From Brevundimonas fluminis (GTDB taxonomy: Bacteria; Pseudomonadota; Alphaproteobacteria; Caulobacterales; Caulobacteraceae), in the NCBI RefSeq assembly GCF_003934285.1, contig NZ_RQWJ01000003.1:1-64000 (forward strand): 64,000 nt of DNA, given 5' to 3'. The stretch's first letter is position 1. The number at the start of each line of letters is the position of its first letter. The position numbers were made by a program, and so were the translations under genes. Below the pieces are notes generated by a model. That model had not been told where the DNA came from. It did no database searches and saw only the letters and a program-made list of their open reading frames with translations. Shown piece by piece: positions 55,440-64,000 of this stretch.

Positions 55440-56189
55440 TCAGGCCAGGCGCTGGATCAGCGCCTGCGCCGCCGCCGGATTGCGCACCTTGGCCCCGGCG
55501 ATGAAGAAGGCGAAGACGTCGCCCCGCTTCGCCCAGGCGCGGCAGCGCGCGGCGACGGCGTCCAGTTCCTGGCCCGTCATGCCGGTCGGCTCGTCCTCGC
55601 GGCTGGACATCAGGCGGGCGTAGGTGAAGTCGGCCGTCGGCGCATCGATGCGCGGCCATTCCGGCGCTTCGTCGTCTTCGGCATAGACGATGGCGACGCC
55701 GTACTTCGCGGCGAGGTCGTGGAACTGCGGCACGTCGAAGGTCGGGTTCCTCACCTCCAGCGCGTGCCGCAGACGCAGGCCGTCCTTCTCCTTCGGCAGC
55801 AGCTTCAGGAAGCCTTCGAAGTCCTCCGGATCGAACTTCTTGGTGCCCATGAACTGCCAGTTGATGGGGCCCAGTTTGTCGCCCAGCGCGGTCAGCCCCT
55901 GATCGAGGAAGCGGTCCATGGACTCGCCCATGTCCGACAGCACCTTGCGGTTGGTGCAGTAGCGGCTGGCCTTGATCGAGAAGACGAAGCCCTCGGGCGT
56001 CTCGTCGCGCCACTTCATCCAGCTGTCGGGCTTGAAGGTGGAGTAGTAGGTGCCGTTGATCTCGATGGCCGTCAGGGCGCGGCTGGCGAACTCCAGTTCC
56101 TTCTTCTGGTTCAGCTTCTCCGGATAGAAGACGCCGCGCCAGGGTTCGTAGGTCCAGCCGCCGACGCCGATGCGGATCGCGCCCGTCAC
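55440..56189 (-). CDS. DUF72 family protein
   Basis: This 249-aa DUF72 protein with a TIM-barrel-like fold has IRIGVGGWTYEPWRGVFYPEKL, the family opening G-G-W-x-Y-x-x-W, then INGTYYSTFKP, FVFSIKASRYCTN and GPINWQFMGTKKFDPEDF. DUF72 members are cytoplasmic and lack an established activity. The GTG start (56189) overlaps the stop of the preceding 2TM gene by 4 nt (GTGA). It ends 9 bp from the convergent TonB receptor stop. Confidence 0.9.
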   Translation of the reverse strand: MTGAIRIGVGGWTYEPWRGVFYPEKLNQKKELEFASRALTAIEINGTYYSTFKPDSWMKWRDETPEGFVFSIKASRYCTNRKVLSDMGESMDRFLDQGLTALGDKLGPINWQFMGTKKFDPEDFEGFLKLLPKEKDGLRLRHALEVRNPTFDVPQFHDLAAKYGVAIVYAEDDEAPEWPRIDAPTADFTYARLMSSREDEPTGMTGQELDAVAARCRAWAKRGDVFAFFIAGAKVRNPAAAQALIQRLA

Positions 56190-56461
56190 CGCCGGCCCCG
56201 CAGGCGCTCCATCTCCCGTTGCACGGCCGCCTCGTGGTTGCCGGACAGCGCCATCCAGACCGACGCCATGTGGGACAGCAGGCCGATGCCCCAGCCCAGC
56301 AGGGGCCAGAAGGCCCAGTCGATGCCGCCGCCCGTCCACCAGTCGATGGCGAACAGTCCGGCATTGACGATGGCGAAGACGAACAGGTGCGAGACCACGC
56401 TGCGCTTGGCCTCCACGCGGCGTTCGGCCTGCTCCCTCAGCTTGGCGTCGGCGTCGGTCAT
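56186..56461 (-). CDS. 2TM-domain membrane protein
   Basis: This 91-aa protein has a short charged N-terminus (MTDADAKLREQAERRVEAKR), two hydrophobic segments (VVSHLFVFAIVNAGLFAIDWW and WAFWPLLGWGIGLLSHMASVWM) and a charged tail (QREMERLRGRR). This is the 2TM domain also found fused to histidine kinases. It is coupled to the DUF72 gene by GTGA overlap. Function unknown. Confidence 0.85.
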   Translation of the reverse strand: MTDADAKLREQAERRVEAKRSVVSHLFVFAIVNAGLFAIDWWTGGGIDWAFWPLLGWGIGLLSHMASVWMALSGNHEAAVQREMERLRGRR

Positions 56462-56561
56462 GGCGTCCCTCCCTGAACGCCGCGAGCATGCCACGGACGC
56501 AGTCGCGCCGGTAGAGGCCCGCCCATTGCCTTCGCCGCCCGGATCATCGACCGTCGCAGGG

Positions 56562-57662
56562 ATGAGTCCCGTGCGCTTCGACCGCTTTCGCCTGGATCCG
56601 CTGGATCGCCGCCTGACCCGGGACGGGGAAACCGTCGAGCTGAGCGGGCGGTATCTCGACGCCCTGGCTCTGCTGGTGGCCGAGCGCGGGCGGCTGGTCA
56701 CCAAGGACCGGTTCATGGCCGAGGTGTGGAGGGGCGTGCCCGTGACCGACGAGGCGCTGACCCAATGCGTCCGCAGCCTGCGCCGCGTGCTCGGCGACGA
56801 CGCGACCCGGCCGCGCTTCATCGAGACGGTGCCCAAGCATGGCTATCGCTTCGTCGCCGAGGTGGCCGACGGCGAGACCCAGGCGGCCGCAGAGGCGCCG
56901 GCCGTCCCCGTCGCCGCCGCCGTCACCGCGGCGGCGCGCCCGGCATGGCGCGAGGGCCTGAGCGGCGCGGCCTCCGGCGGGGCGGGCGGCGCCGTGGCCG
57001 GCCTGATCGGCGGGGTGGTCTACGGCCTCGCCGTGTCGCCGGAGGGCATGGGGGCCACCTCGGCCCTGCTGGTGCTGATCTGCGTGACCACCGTCCTCGC
57101 TCTCGGCGCGGGCGGGGCGGTCGGGTTCGGCGTGGAAACCGGTCGGCTGCTGCGACCCGGGGCGTGGGGCGGCATCCTCGGCGGCGCCCTCGCCGGGGCG
57201 CTGGTCGGCGGCGTCACGCGGCTGATCGGCCTGGACGCCCTGGCGCTGCTGACGGGGCAGGCGCCCGCCGACATGACCGGTGCGGGCGAGGGGCTGGCCT
57301 TGGGCGCGGCGATCGGGTTCGGGGTCTGGCTGGCCGCGCGCCGCGGATGGTCGGCGCGGCTTGCGGGCGCGGTCTCGTCGGTGACCGGCCTCTTCGCCGG
57401 CCTGACGATGTCCTTGCTCGGCGGACGGTTGATGGGCGGCAGTCTGGAACTGCTGATCCGGGCCTATCCCGACGCGCGGCTGGACCTGGCGCCGCTGGGC
57501 GCGCTGGCGGGAGAGGCGACGTTCGGTCGGGCGGCGCAGACGGTCGCCGCGGCGCTTGAGGCGGGGCTTTTCGTCGGCTGCGTGGTGGCCCTGCTGACGG
57601 CCCGGCCCGCGCTGCGTCAGGCCCCGGTCGGCGTGGTCGGCGCGTCGGGCGTGCGCGGCTGA
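56562..57662 (+). CDS. Winged-helix DNA-binding domain fused to a multi-pass membrane domain
   Basis: This 366-aa protein opens with a Trans_Reg_C winged-helix domain like OmpR/CadC (about 1-105): FRLDPLDRRLTRDGETVELSGRYLDALALLV, TKDRFMAEVWRGVPVTDEALTQCVRSLRRVLGD and ETVPKHGYRFVAEV. From about residue 130 it has some six hydrophobic segments rich in Gly and Ala and no periplasmic sensor domain. It probably binds DNA while inserted in the inner membrane. CadC/ToxR normally have a single helix and a periplasmic domain, so this multi-helix form is uncommon. Signal and target unknown. Its last 46 nt overlap a convergent gene. Confidence 0.85.
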   Translation: MSPVRFDRFRLDPLDRRLTRDGETVELSGRYLDALALLVAERGRLVTKDRFMAEVWRGVPVTDEALTQCVRSLRRVLGDDATRPRFIETVPKHGYRFVAEVADGETQAAAEAPAVPVAAAVTAAARPAWREGLSGAASGGAGGAVAGLIGGVVYGLAVSPEGMGATSALLVLICVTTVLALGAGGAVGFGVETGRLLRPGAWGGILGGALAGALVGGVTRLIGLDALALLTGQAPADMTGAGEGLALGAAIGFGVWLAARRGWSARLAGAVSSVTGLFAGLTMSLLGGRLMGGSLELLIRAYPDARLDLAPLGALAGEATFGRAAQTVAAALEAGLFVGCVVALLTARPALRQAPVGVVGASGVRG

Positions 57663-57937
57663 ACTTCGGTCGGGAGGGTCGTCGTCGGCCGTTCCGGCAA
57701 GGGCTGCGCCGCCTCCGCGGACGTCGCGGCCGCCTCGGTCCGGTCCTCCGCGCGACCCATGGGGCCAGCAGTGAAGATGTAGATCAGGGCGAAGCCGATC
57801 GCGACGAGGGTCGCCGACACCACCAGGATCGTCAGCACGTGCATGCCGCCGCGGCCCGCCTTGGCGCGCTCGTCGGAGATGACGGGGCCGTCGCCCTGGG
57901 GGTCCGGCTGGGTGTGGGGCAGGATCGGGTCGGTCAT
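57617..57937 (-). CDS. Single-helix membrane protein, unknown
   Basis: This 106-aa protein has one transmembrane helix (VLTILVVSATLVAIGFALIYIF) after about 32 cytoplasmic residues and a Thr/Pro/Ala-rich periplasmic tail. No family is recognised. It overlaps the end of the convergent winged-helix gene by 46 nt; coding-like composition on both strands makes the exact 3' end uncertain, but the N-terminal part looks real. It is followed after a short gap by gshA on the same strand. Confidence 0.65.
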   Translation of the reverse strand: MTDPILPHTQPDPQGDGPVISDERAKAGRGGMHVLTILVVSATLVAIGFALIYIFTAGPMGRAEDRTEAAATSAEAAQPLPERPTTTLPTEVQPRTPDAPTTPTGA

Positions 57938-57972
57938 GCCGGATCAATGCCCAAGCTGGGCCGGACGTTCCG

Positions 57973-59331
57973 TCAGTAGGCGAAGTCGCGGTACAGGCGC
58001 GACAGGTCGCGCTCCCAGTCGCCGTGATACAGGTCCAACAGGCGCTCGGCCGGGGTGACGCCCGAGTCCGCGATGTCTTCCAGCTCGGACAGATAGCCGC
58101 GCTCGTCTACCATGCCGCCGCTGAAGCGGGCGCGGGATCTCAGGCCCTGCTTGGCGATTGCGACCATGTCGACGGCGACGTCGCGCACGCTGCGTCCTGC
58201 AACTTCGGCCTTGAGACCGAGACGGGTGACGTCGCGGCGCAGGCGCTCGTGGTCGGCGATGTCCCAGCCCTTGCACAGGTCCCAGGCGGCCGAGAGCGCC
58301 GCGTCTTCGTAAAGGACGCCCACCCACAGGGCCTGAAGCGCGCAAATCCGGCTCCACGGCCCGCCGTCGGCGCCGCGCATCTCCAGATAGGACTTCAGCC
58401 GCACCTCGGGAAACAGGGTCGTCAGATGGTCGGCCCAGTCCTTCTTCGTCGCCCGGTCGCCGGGCAGGTCGTCCAGGCCGCCGTCCATGAAGCGCCGGAA
58501 CGAGCGCCCGGACAGGTCGACGTAGCGCCCGTCCCGCCTGGCGAAATACATCGGCACGTCCAGCGCATAGTCGACGTACCGCTCGAAGCCGAAGCCGTCC
58601 TGGAAGACGAAGTCGAGCATGCCGGTGCGGTCGGGATCCGTGTCGGTCCAGACGTTGGCCCGGGCCGACAGAAAGCCGTTGGGCCGGCCCTCAGTGAACG
58701 GCGAGTTGGCGAACAGGGCCGTGGCGATCGGCTGCAGCGCCAGCGAGGTGCGGAACTTGCGCACCATGTCGGCCTCGGTCTCGAAGTCGAGATTGGACTG
58801 GATGGTGCAGGTGCGCAGCATCATGTCGAGGCCCAAGCCGCCGCGCTTGGGCATGTAGGCGCGCATGATGTCGTAGCGGCCCTTGGGCATGACCGGCACG
58901 TCCTCGCGCGTCCACAGAGGATCGAAGCCGACGCCGAGGAAGCCCAGGCCCAGCTGGTCGGCGACCTGCTTGACCTCCATCAGGTGGCGGCCGGTCTCGT
59001 CGCAGATCTCGTGCACGTCCTTCAGCGGGGCGCCCGACAACTCGAACTGGCCGCCGGGCTCCAGCGAGATGGAGGAGGTCAGCCCCTCGGGCGTCGTCCG
59101 CTCCAGGGCGATGACGTGCTCACCCTCGAACACCTCGGACCAGCCGAAGCGGGTCAGGCCCTCCAGCATGGCCCGGATGCCGCCGATTCCTTCATAAGCC
59201 GGGCGGCGAAGGGTGTCGCGGTGGAAGCCGAACTTCTCGTGCTCCGCGCCGATGCGCCAGTCGGCGCGCGGCTTCATGCCCTTGGACAGGGCCTCGATCA
59301 GGTCCGTCCGGTTCAGCGGCGCGTCGGTCAT
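57973..59331 (-). CDS. gshA: Glutamate--cysteine ligase (GCS2/plant-type)
   Basis: This 452-aa enzyme makes gamma-glutamylcysteine, the first step of glutathione synthesis. It belongs to the alphaproteobacterial/plant-like GCS2 family: RIGAEHEKFGFHRDTLRRPAYEG, SLEPGGQFELSGAPL, and TCTIQSNLDFETEADMVRKFRTSLALQP. The glutathione it leads to is used by the GST, gloB and ggt products in this window. ggt may also break it down. Its ATG is 59331. The neighbouring rsmE is 65 bp upstream. Confidence 0.94.
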   Translation of the reverse strand: MTDAPLNRTDLIEALSKGMKPRADWRIGAEHEKFGFHRDTLRRPAYEGIGGIRAMLEGLTRFGWSEVFEGEHVIALERTTPEGLTSSISLEPGGQFELSGAPLKDVHEICDETGRHLMEVKQVADQLGLGFLGVGFDPLWTREDVPVMPKGRYDIMRAYMPKRGGLGLDMMLRTCTIQSNLDFETEADMVRKFRTSLALQPIATALFANSPFTEGRPNGFLSARANVWTDTDPDRTGMLDFVFQDGFGFERYVDYALDVPMYFARRDGRYVDLSGRSFRRFMDGGLDDLPGDRATKKDWADHLTTLFPEVRLKSYLEMRGADGGPWSRICALQALWVGVLYEDAALSAAWDLCKGWDIADHERLRRDVTRLGLKAEVAGRSVRDVAVDMVAIAKQGLRSRARFSGGMVDERGYLSELEDIADSGVTPAERLLDLYHGDWERDLSRLYRDFAY

Positions 59332-59395
59332 GTGTTGAAGTCCAGCCCCTCGGTCGTCGCGAGATGGGCGACGCGAGAGGGACGCACAAGGGGGA

Positions 59396-60115
59396 TCAGC
59401 GTTCCCAGTCGCCGACCGCCGCCTGCCAGAGCGTCAGGGCGGTGGTCGCGGCCGTGTCGGCGCGGAGCACGCGGGGGCCCAGGGACGCGGCGACGGCGAA
59501 GGGCAGGGCGCGCAGGCGCTCGCGCTCCTCGGGGCTGAAGCCGCCTTCCGGCCCGATCAGGATCGCCCACGGGCCGGCGCCGGCTGCGGCCAGCGCCGCC
59601 ATGGCGGGGGCCCCTCCGGTCTCGTCGCAGAACATCAGTCGGCGGGACGGGGCCCAGTCGTCCAGCAGAGCGTCCAGCTTCTGCGGCGCGTCGACCGGCG
59701 GCACGTCGAGCCGTCCGGTCTGCTCGGCGCTCTCCTCGGCGATGGCGTCCAGCCGGTCCAGGCGGACGTGCTGCGGCTGGGTGCGGGCGGTGGTGATCAA
59801 GCGGATCCGCGCGGCCCCCAGCTCGGTCGCCTTCTCCACCGCGAACTCGAGCGCGGACTTCTTCACAGTCGCGATCAGCAGATGGACGTCGGGCGGCCTG
59901 ATCTGGTCGCGCAGACGCGCCTCGGCCCGCAGGACGACGCCCTTCTTCAGCACCTCGGCGACCGTGCAGCGCCACTCGCCGTCCGCGCCGTTGAAGACGT
60001 GCACGGCGTCGCCGGCCTTCAGCCGCATGACCTGGGTCAGGTAGCGCGACTGGTCGAGCGTGGGGGCGAGCGCCGCGCCCTCAGACAGGGGCTGGGGGAT
60101 GTGGAGGCGGATCAT
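59396..60115 (-). CDS. rsmE: 16S rRNA (uracil1498-N3)-methyltransferase RsmE
   Basis: This 239-aa SPOUT-type methyltransferase has an N-terminal PUA-like domain (SRYLTQVMRLKAGDAVHVFNGADGE). The SPOUT core with the trefoil-knot motif ILIGPEGGFSPEERERL and LGPRVLRADTAATTALTLWQ binds SAM. It methylates U1498 in 16S rRNA. ATG 60115 (MIRLHIPQ) is preferred over 60151. It lies just upstream of gshA on the same strand and is probably co-transcribed, a common alphaproteobacterial order. Confidence 0.95.
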   Translation of the reverse strand: MIRLHIPQPLSEGAALAPTLDQSRYLTQVMRLKAGDAVHVFNGADGEWRCTVAEVLKKGVVLRAEARLRDQIRPPDVHLLIATVKKSALEFAVEKATELGAARIRLITTARTQPQHVRLDRLDAIAEESAEQTGRLDVPPVDAPQKLDALLDDWAPSRRLMFCDETGGAPAMAALAAAGAGPWAILIGPEGGFSPEERERLRALPFAVAASLGPRVLRADTAATTALTLWQAAVGDWER

Positions 60116-60193
60116 GGACGACGGCATACCGGCGCACGCCGCGCACGTCATCCTCGGCCGATCCCGCCGCGGCGGCCGGGCCGTCGGGTGCGC

Positions 60194-60991
60194 TCAGCCC
60201 GGCACGAGCCGGCAGTCCCACACGTCGGACGCTTCCAGTCGCGCCACGGTCGCGCCGTCGAGGTCGATCCGGGTCTCCATCCGCAACTCATAGCGGAGCA
60301 CGAGGCCCGTCTCCGCGTCGTGCAGGACGCGGCCGGAGCCGTTCATCTGGAGAAGGACCGGGACGCCGCCCTGCAAGGCTCCCTCGCCGCGCAGGGTCAC
60401 CGGGCCTTCGAAGGCCCAGACGCGGCGTCCGAGATGTTCGGCTTCCCCACGATATGTCAGGCCCAGCGTTCCCTCGGATTCGAGCGGCAGCCCGATCTGG
60501 TCCACCATGCGCCGCATCAGCGTGGAGCGGAGCGCGTCGGGGTAGTAGCTGTCGCCCACCATGAAGCTGCGACCGATCAGAAGGCGTTCCGGCAAATCCT
60601 CGCCCGCCGTGCGCGCCAGTTCCGACAGCTGGGTCGCGGACAGTCCCAGCTCCAGCGCCCGGCCGGTCATCCTGGCGTCCCGGATCGCGCCGGTCGCGTC
60701 CGTGGTCAGTTCGAGGCCCGTGCGGCCTTCAGGCGAATCCGTCACGTTGCTGATCGCATAGCCGTCGCCGCTGGGCTTCAGGCCAAGTTCCACCCGACGC
60801 TTCTCTATCGCCGGCATGGGATTGGCGACCGGTTGACCTTCGCGCACCAGGATCGTGGTGGTCGCTTCCGACTGACAGCTGCGCATCGTCGTCGTCGACA
60901 TCACCGGCGTGATGCGCGGGTCCTGCGCGGCCGCGGATTGCGGCAATGCGCCGGCCAGGAAGAAGCCCGCGGCCAGGAACGTGAACTTCAT
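60194..60991 (-). CDS. Exported protein of unknown function
   Basis: This 265-aa protein has a signal peptide (MKFTFLAAGFFLAGALPQSAAAQ). The mature part has two separated cysteines (MRSCQSEATT, DVWDCRLVPG) that could pair, a central ELTTDATGAIRDARMTG and a MRRMVDQIGLPLESEG segment. No family is recognised; composition and start are convincing. It lies between rsmE and the acyl-CoA dehydrogenases. Confidence 0.65.
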   Translation of the reverse strand: MKFTFLAAGFFLAGALPQSAAAQDPRITPVMSTTTMRSCQSEATTTILVREGQPVANPMPAIEKRRVELGLKPSGDGYAISNVTDSPEGRTGLELTTDATGAIRDARMTGRALELGLSATQLSELARTAGEDLPERLLIGRSFMVGDSYYPDALRSTLMRRMVDQIGLPLESEGTLGLTYRGEAEHLGRRVWAFEGPVTLRGEGALQGGVPVLLQMNGSGRVLHDAETGLVLRYELRMETRIDLDGATVARLEASDVWDCRLVPG

Positions 60992-61050
60992 GATGGTCCT
61001 CCCTCTGACGATCATCCCGGTGATCGCGACGCGGGGCAAGACCTGTCGGC

Positions 61051-62214
61051 CTACAACGTCCGCGCGATCAGCAGCTTCATGATCTCGTTCGTGCCGCCGT
61101 AGATGCGCTGGACGCGGGCGTCCTTGTACAGCTGGGCGATCGGATACTCGTTCATGTAGCCGTACCCGCCATGCAGCTGGAGCATCTCGTCGATGGTCTC
61201 GCCCTGGACGTCGGTGACCCAGTATTTGGCCATGGAGGCGGTGGCGGCGTCCAGCTGGCCCTTCAGGTGCAGACCGATGCACCAGTCGCAGAACACCTTG
61301 GCCACAGTCAGCTTGGTCTTGACCTCGGCCAGCTTGAACTGGGTGTTCTGGAAGTCGATGACGCGCTTGCCGAAGGCCTTGCGCTCCTTGACGTAGGCCA
61401 GCGTTTCCTGAAGTCCGCGCTCGGCGGCGGCGACGCCCTGGATGGCGATGTTCAGGCGCTCCTGAGGCAGCTGCTGCATCAGCTGGACGAAGCCCTGGCC
61501 CTCGCCGCCGCCGATGACGTTTTCGGCCGGCACCTTCACGTCGTTGAAGAACAGTTCGGAGGTGTCGTTCCCCTCCATGCCGATCTTGTGCAGGTTGCGG
61601 CCGCGCTCGAAGCCGACCAGCCCGTCGGTTTCGACGACGATCAGGCTGGTGCCCCTGGCCCCCTCGGCCGGATCGGTCTTGGCCACCACGATGATGAAGT
61701 TCGCCAGCTGGCCGTTGGTGATGAAGGTCTTCGACCCGTTGACGACATAGTGGTCGCCCTGACGGATGGCGGTGGTCTTCACGCCCTGCAGGTCCGAGCC
61801 CGCGCCCGGCTCGGTCATGGCGATGGCGCCGACCAGTTCGCCGGACTGAAGCCGCGGCAGCCAGCGCTGCTTCTGCTCCTCGGTGCCGTAGTGCCAGACG
61901 TAGGGCATGACGATGGCGTTGTGCAGGCTGATGCCGAAGTGGTCCGCGCCCTTCCAGCCCAGCTGGCGCATCAGCACCACTTCATGGCGATAATCGCCGC
62001 CGAAGCCGCCGTCTGCCTCGGGCATCGACAGGCCCAGCAGGCCCGCCTCGCCGGCGTCGTTCCAGAGCGAGCGCGGGACCGAGGAGTCGGCGATCCACGA
62101 CTGCACCTTCTCCGGCGGCGCGTGCTCGTCGATCCACTTGGAGACGCTGTCGGAGAAGAGGGTGATCTCTTCTTCCTGCATGAAATCAGGATCGGCGGCG
62201 GCGAGGACGTTCAT
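61051..62214 (-). CDS. Acyl-CoA dehydrogenase (IVD/LCAD-like active site)
   Basis: This 387-aa FAD enzyme oxidises an acyl-CoA to the trans-2-enoyl-CoA. Signatures are AIAMTEPGAGSDLQGVKT, TFITNGQLANFIIVVAKT, KERKAFGKRVIDFQNTQFKLAE, LHGGYGYMNEYPIAQLYKDAR and YGGTNEIMKLLIAR. The usual MCAD-type catalytic Glu position reads YGGT, so the base is probably the Glu in QQLPQERLNIA, as in isovaleryl- and long-chain-acyl-CoA dehydrogenases. ATG 62214 is chosen because the longer frame upstream is antisense-free but unlike the family. It follows the next acyl-CoA dehydrogenase gene with a 2-nt gap. Confidence 0.93.
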   Translation of the reverse strand: MNVLAAADPDFMQEEEITLFSDSVSKWIDEHAPPEKVQSWIADSSVPRSLWNDAGEAGLLGLSMPEADGGFGGDYRHEVVLMRQLGWKGADHFGISLHNAIVMPYVWHYGTEEQKQRWLPRLQSGELVGAIAMTEPGAGSDLQGVKTTAIRQGDHYVVNGSKTFITNGQLANFIIVVAKTDPAEGARGTSLIVVETDGLVGFERGRNLHKIGMEGNDTSELFFNDVKVPAENVIGGGEGQGFVQLMQQLPQERLNIAIQGVAAAERGLQETLAYVKERKAFGKRVIDFQNTQFKLAEVKTKLTVAKVFCDWCIGLHLKGQLDAATASMAKYWVTDVQGETIDEMLQLHGGYGYMNEYPIAQLYKDARVQRIYGGTNEIMKLLIARTL

Positions 62215-62216
62215 GC

Positions 62217-63998
<1,782 letters not shown>

Positions 63999-64000
63999 GG

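Overview
The window is a GC-rich chromosomal stretch from an alphaproteobacterium, most likely a member of the Caulobacterales (Brevundimonas/Caulobacter-like). This rests on the aa3 oxidase gene order, a PdeA-like GEDEF-EAL phosphodiesterase, a TonB-dependent receptor with its own promoter, two hybrid histidine kinases, a DUF4908-like secreted protein, and an alphaproteobacterial-type NrdA without an ATP-cone. I see no integrase, transposase, insertion sequence, prophage or CRISPR array. It reads as mostly core genome, densely packed, with no gene-free stretch over 300 bases.

Layout. 1-4.5 kb: the 5' end of glmM (minus) divergent from glmS, then galU (sugar-nucleotide precursors for the envelope), then a b561 membrane cytochrome overlapping a molybdopterin oxidoreductase. 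4.5-16 kb: a Tat-type carboxylesterase, nrdB, a GST, a MASE1-like hybrid histidine kinase, a nucleotidyltransferase/metallophosphoesterase pair, a small NTR-like secreted protein, a TMEM165/GDT1-type manganese exporter behind a yybP-ykoY riboswitch, a PAP2 phosphatase and nrdA. nrdA and nrdB are 7 kb apart but carry a similar NrdR-like motif upstream. 16-25 kb: an exported protein, gamma-glutamyltransferase, an NTF2-like protein, tRNA-Arg(ACG), a three-gene uracil-catabolism cassette (URC1-like GTP cyclohydrolase II homologue, URC4/DUF1688, uracil phosphoribosyltransferase), a serine hydrolase and a LysE-family exporter. 25-38 kb: clpB, small exported or membrane proteins, a Kelch protein, phaB, gloB divergent from a methyltransferase, sixA-DUF952-pyrD, a second hybrid histidine kinase, a peroxiredoxin and yqgE.

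38.6-48.7 kb is one long minus-strand block. It begins with the aa3 cytochrome c oxidase genes in the order ctaC (subunit II), ctaD (subunit I), ctaB (haem O synthase), a 57-aa membrane protein, ctaG (CuB insertion), coxC (subunit III), DUF983 and SURF1. It continues with an M16 protease that appears to start at CTG, a GNAT acetyltransferase and the pdeA-like c-di-GMP phosphodiesterase. Start/stop overlaps link most neighbours.

48.8-64 kb: a PadR regulator-DUF1700-GIN-domain operon behind a tandem 14-bp repeat that is probably its operator, tldD, a GumN/TraB-family protein, a TonB-dependent receptor, a 2TM/DUF72 pair, a winged-helix protein fused to a multi-pass membrane domain, gshA, rsmE, an exported protein and two adjacent acyl-CoA dehydrogenases. 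The last one starts 2 bases inside the window edge.

The best leads are the bacterial URC uracil-degradation cassette, the Mn riboswitch/exporter pair, the PadR tandem operator, the uncharacterised nucleotidyltransferase-metallophosphoesterase pair and the membrane-anchored winged-helix regulator. No single locus is clearly a wholly new system.
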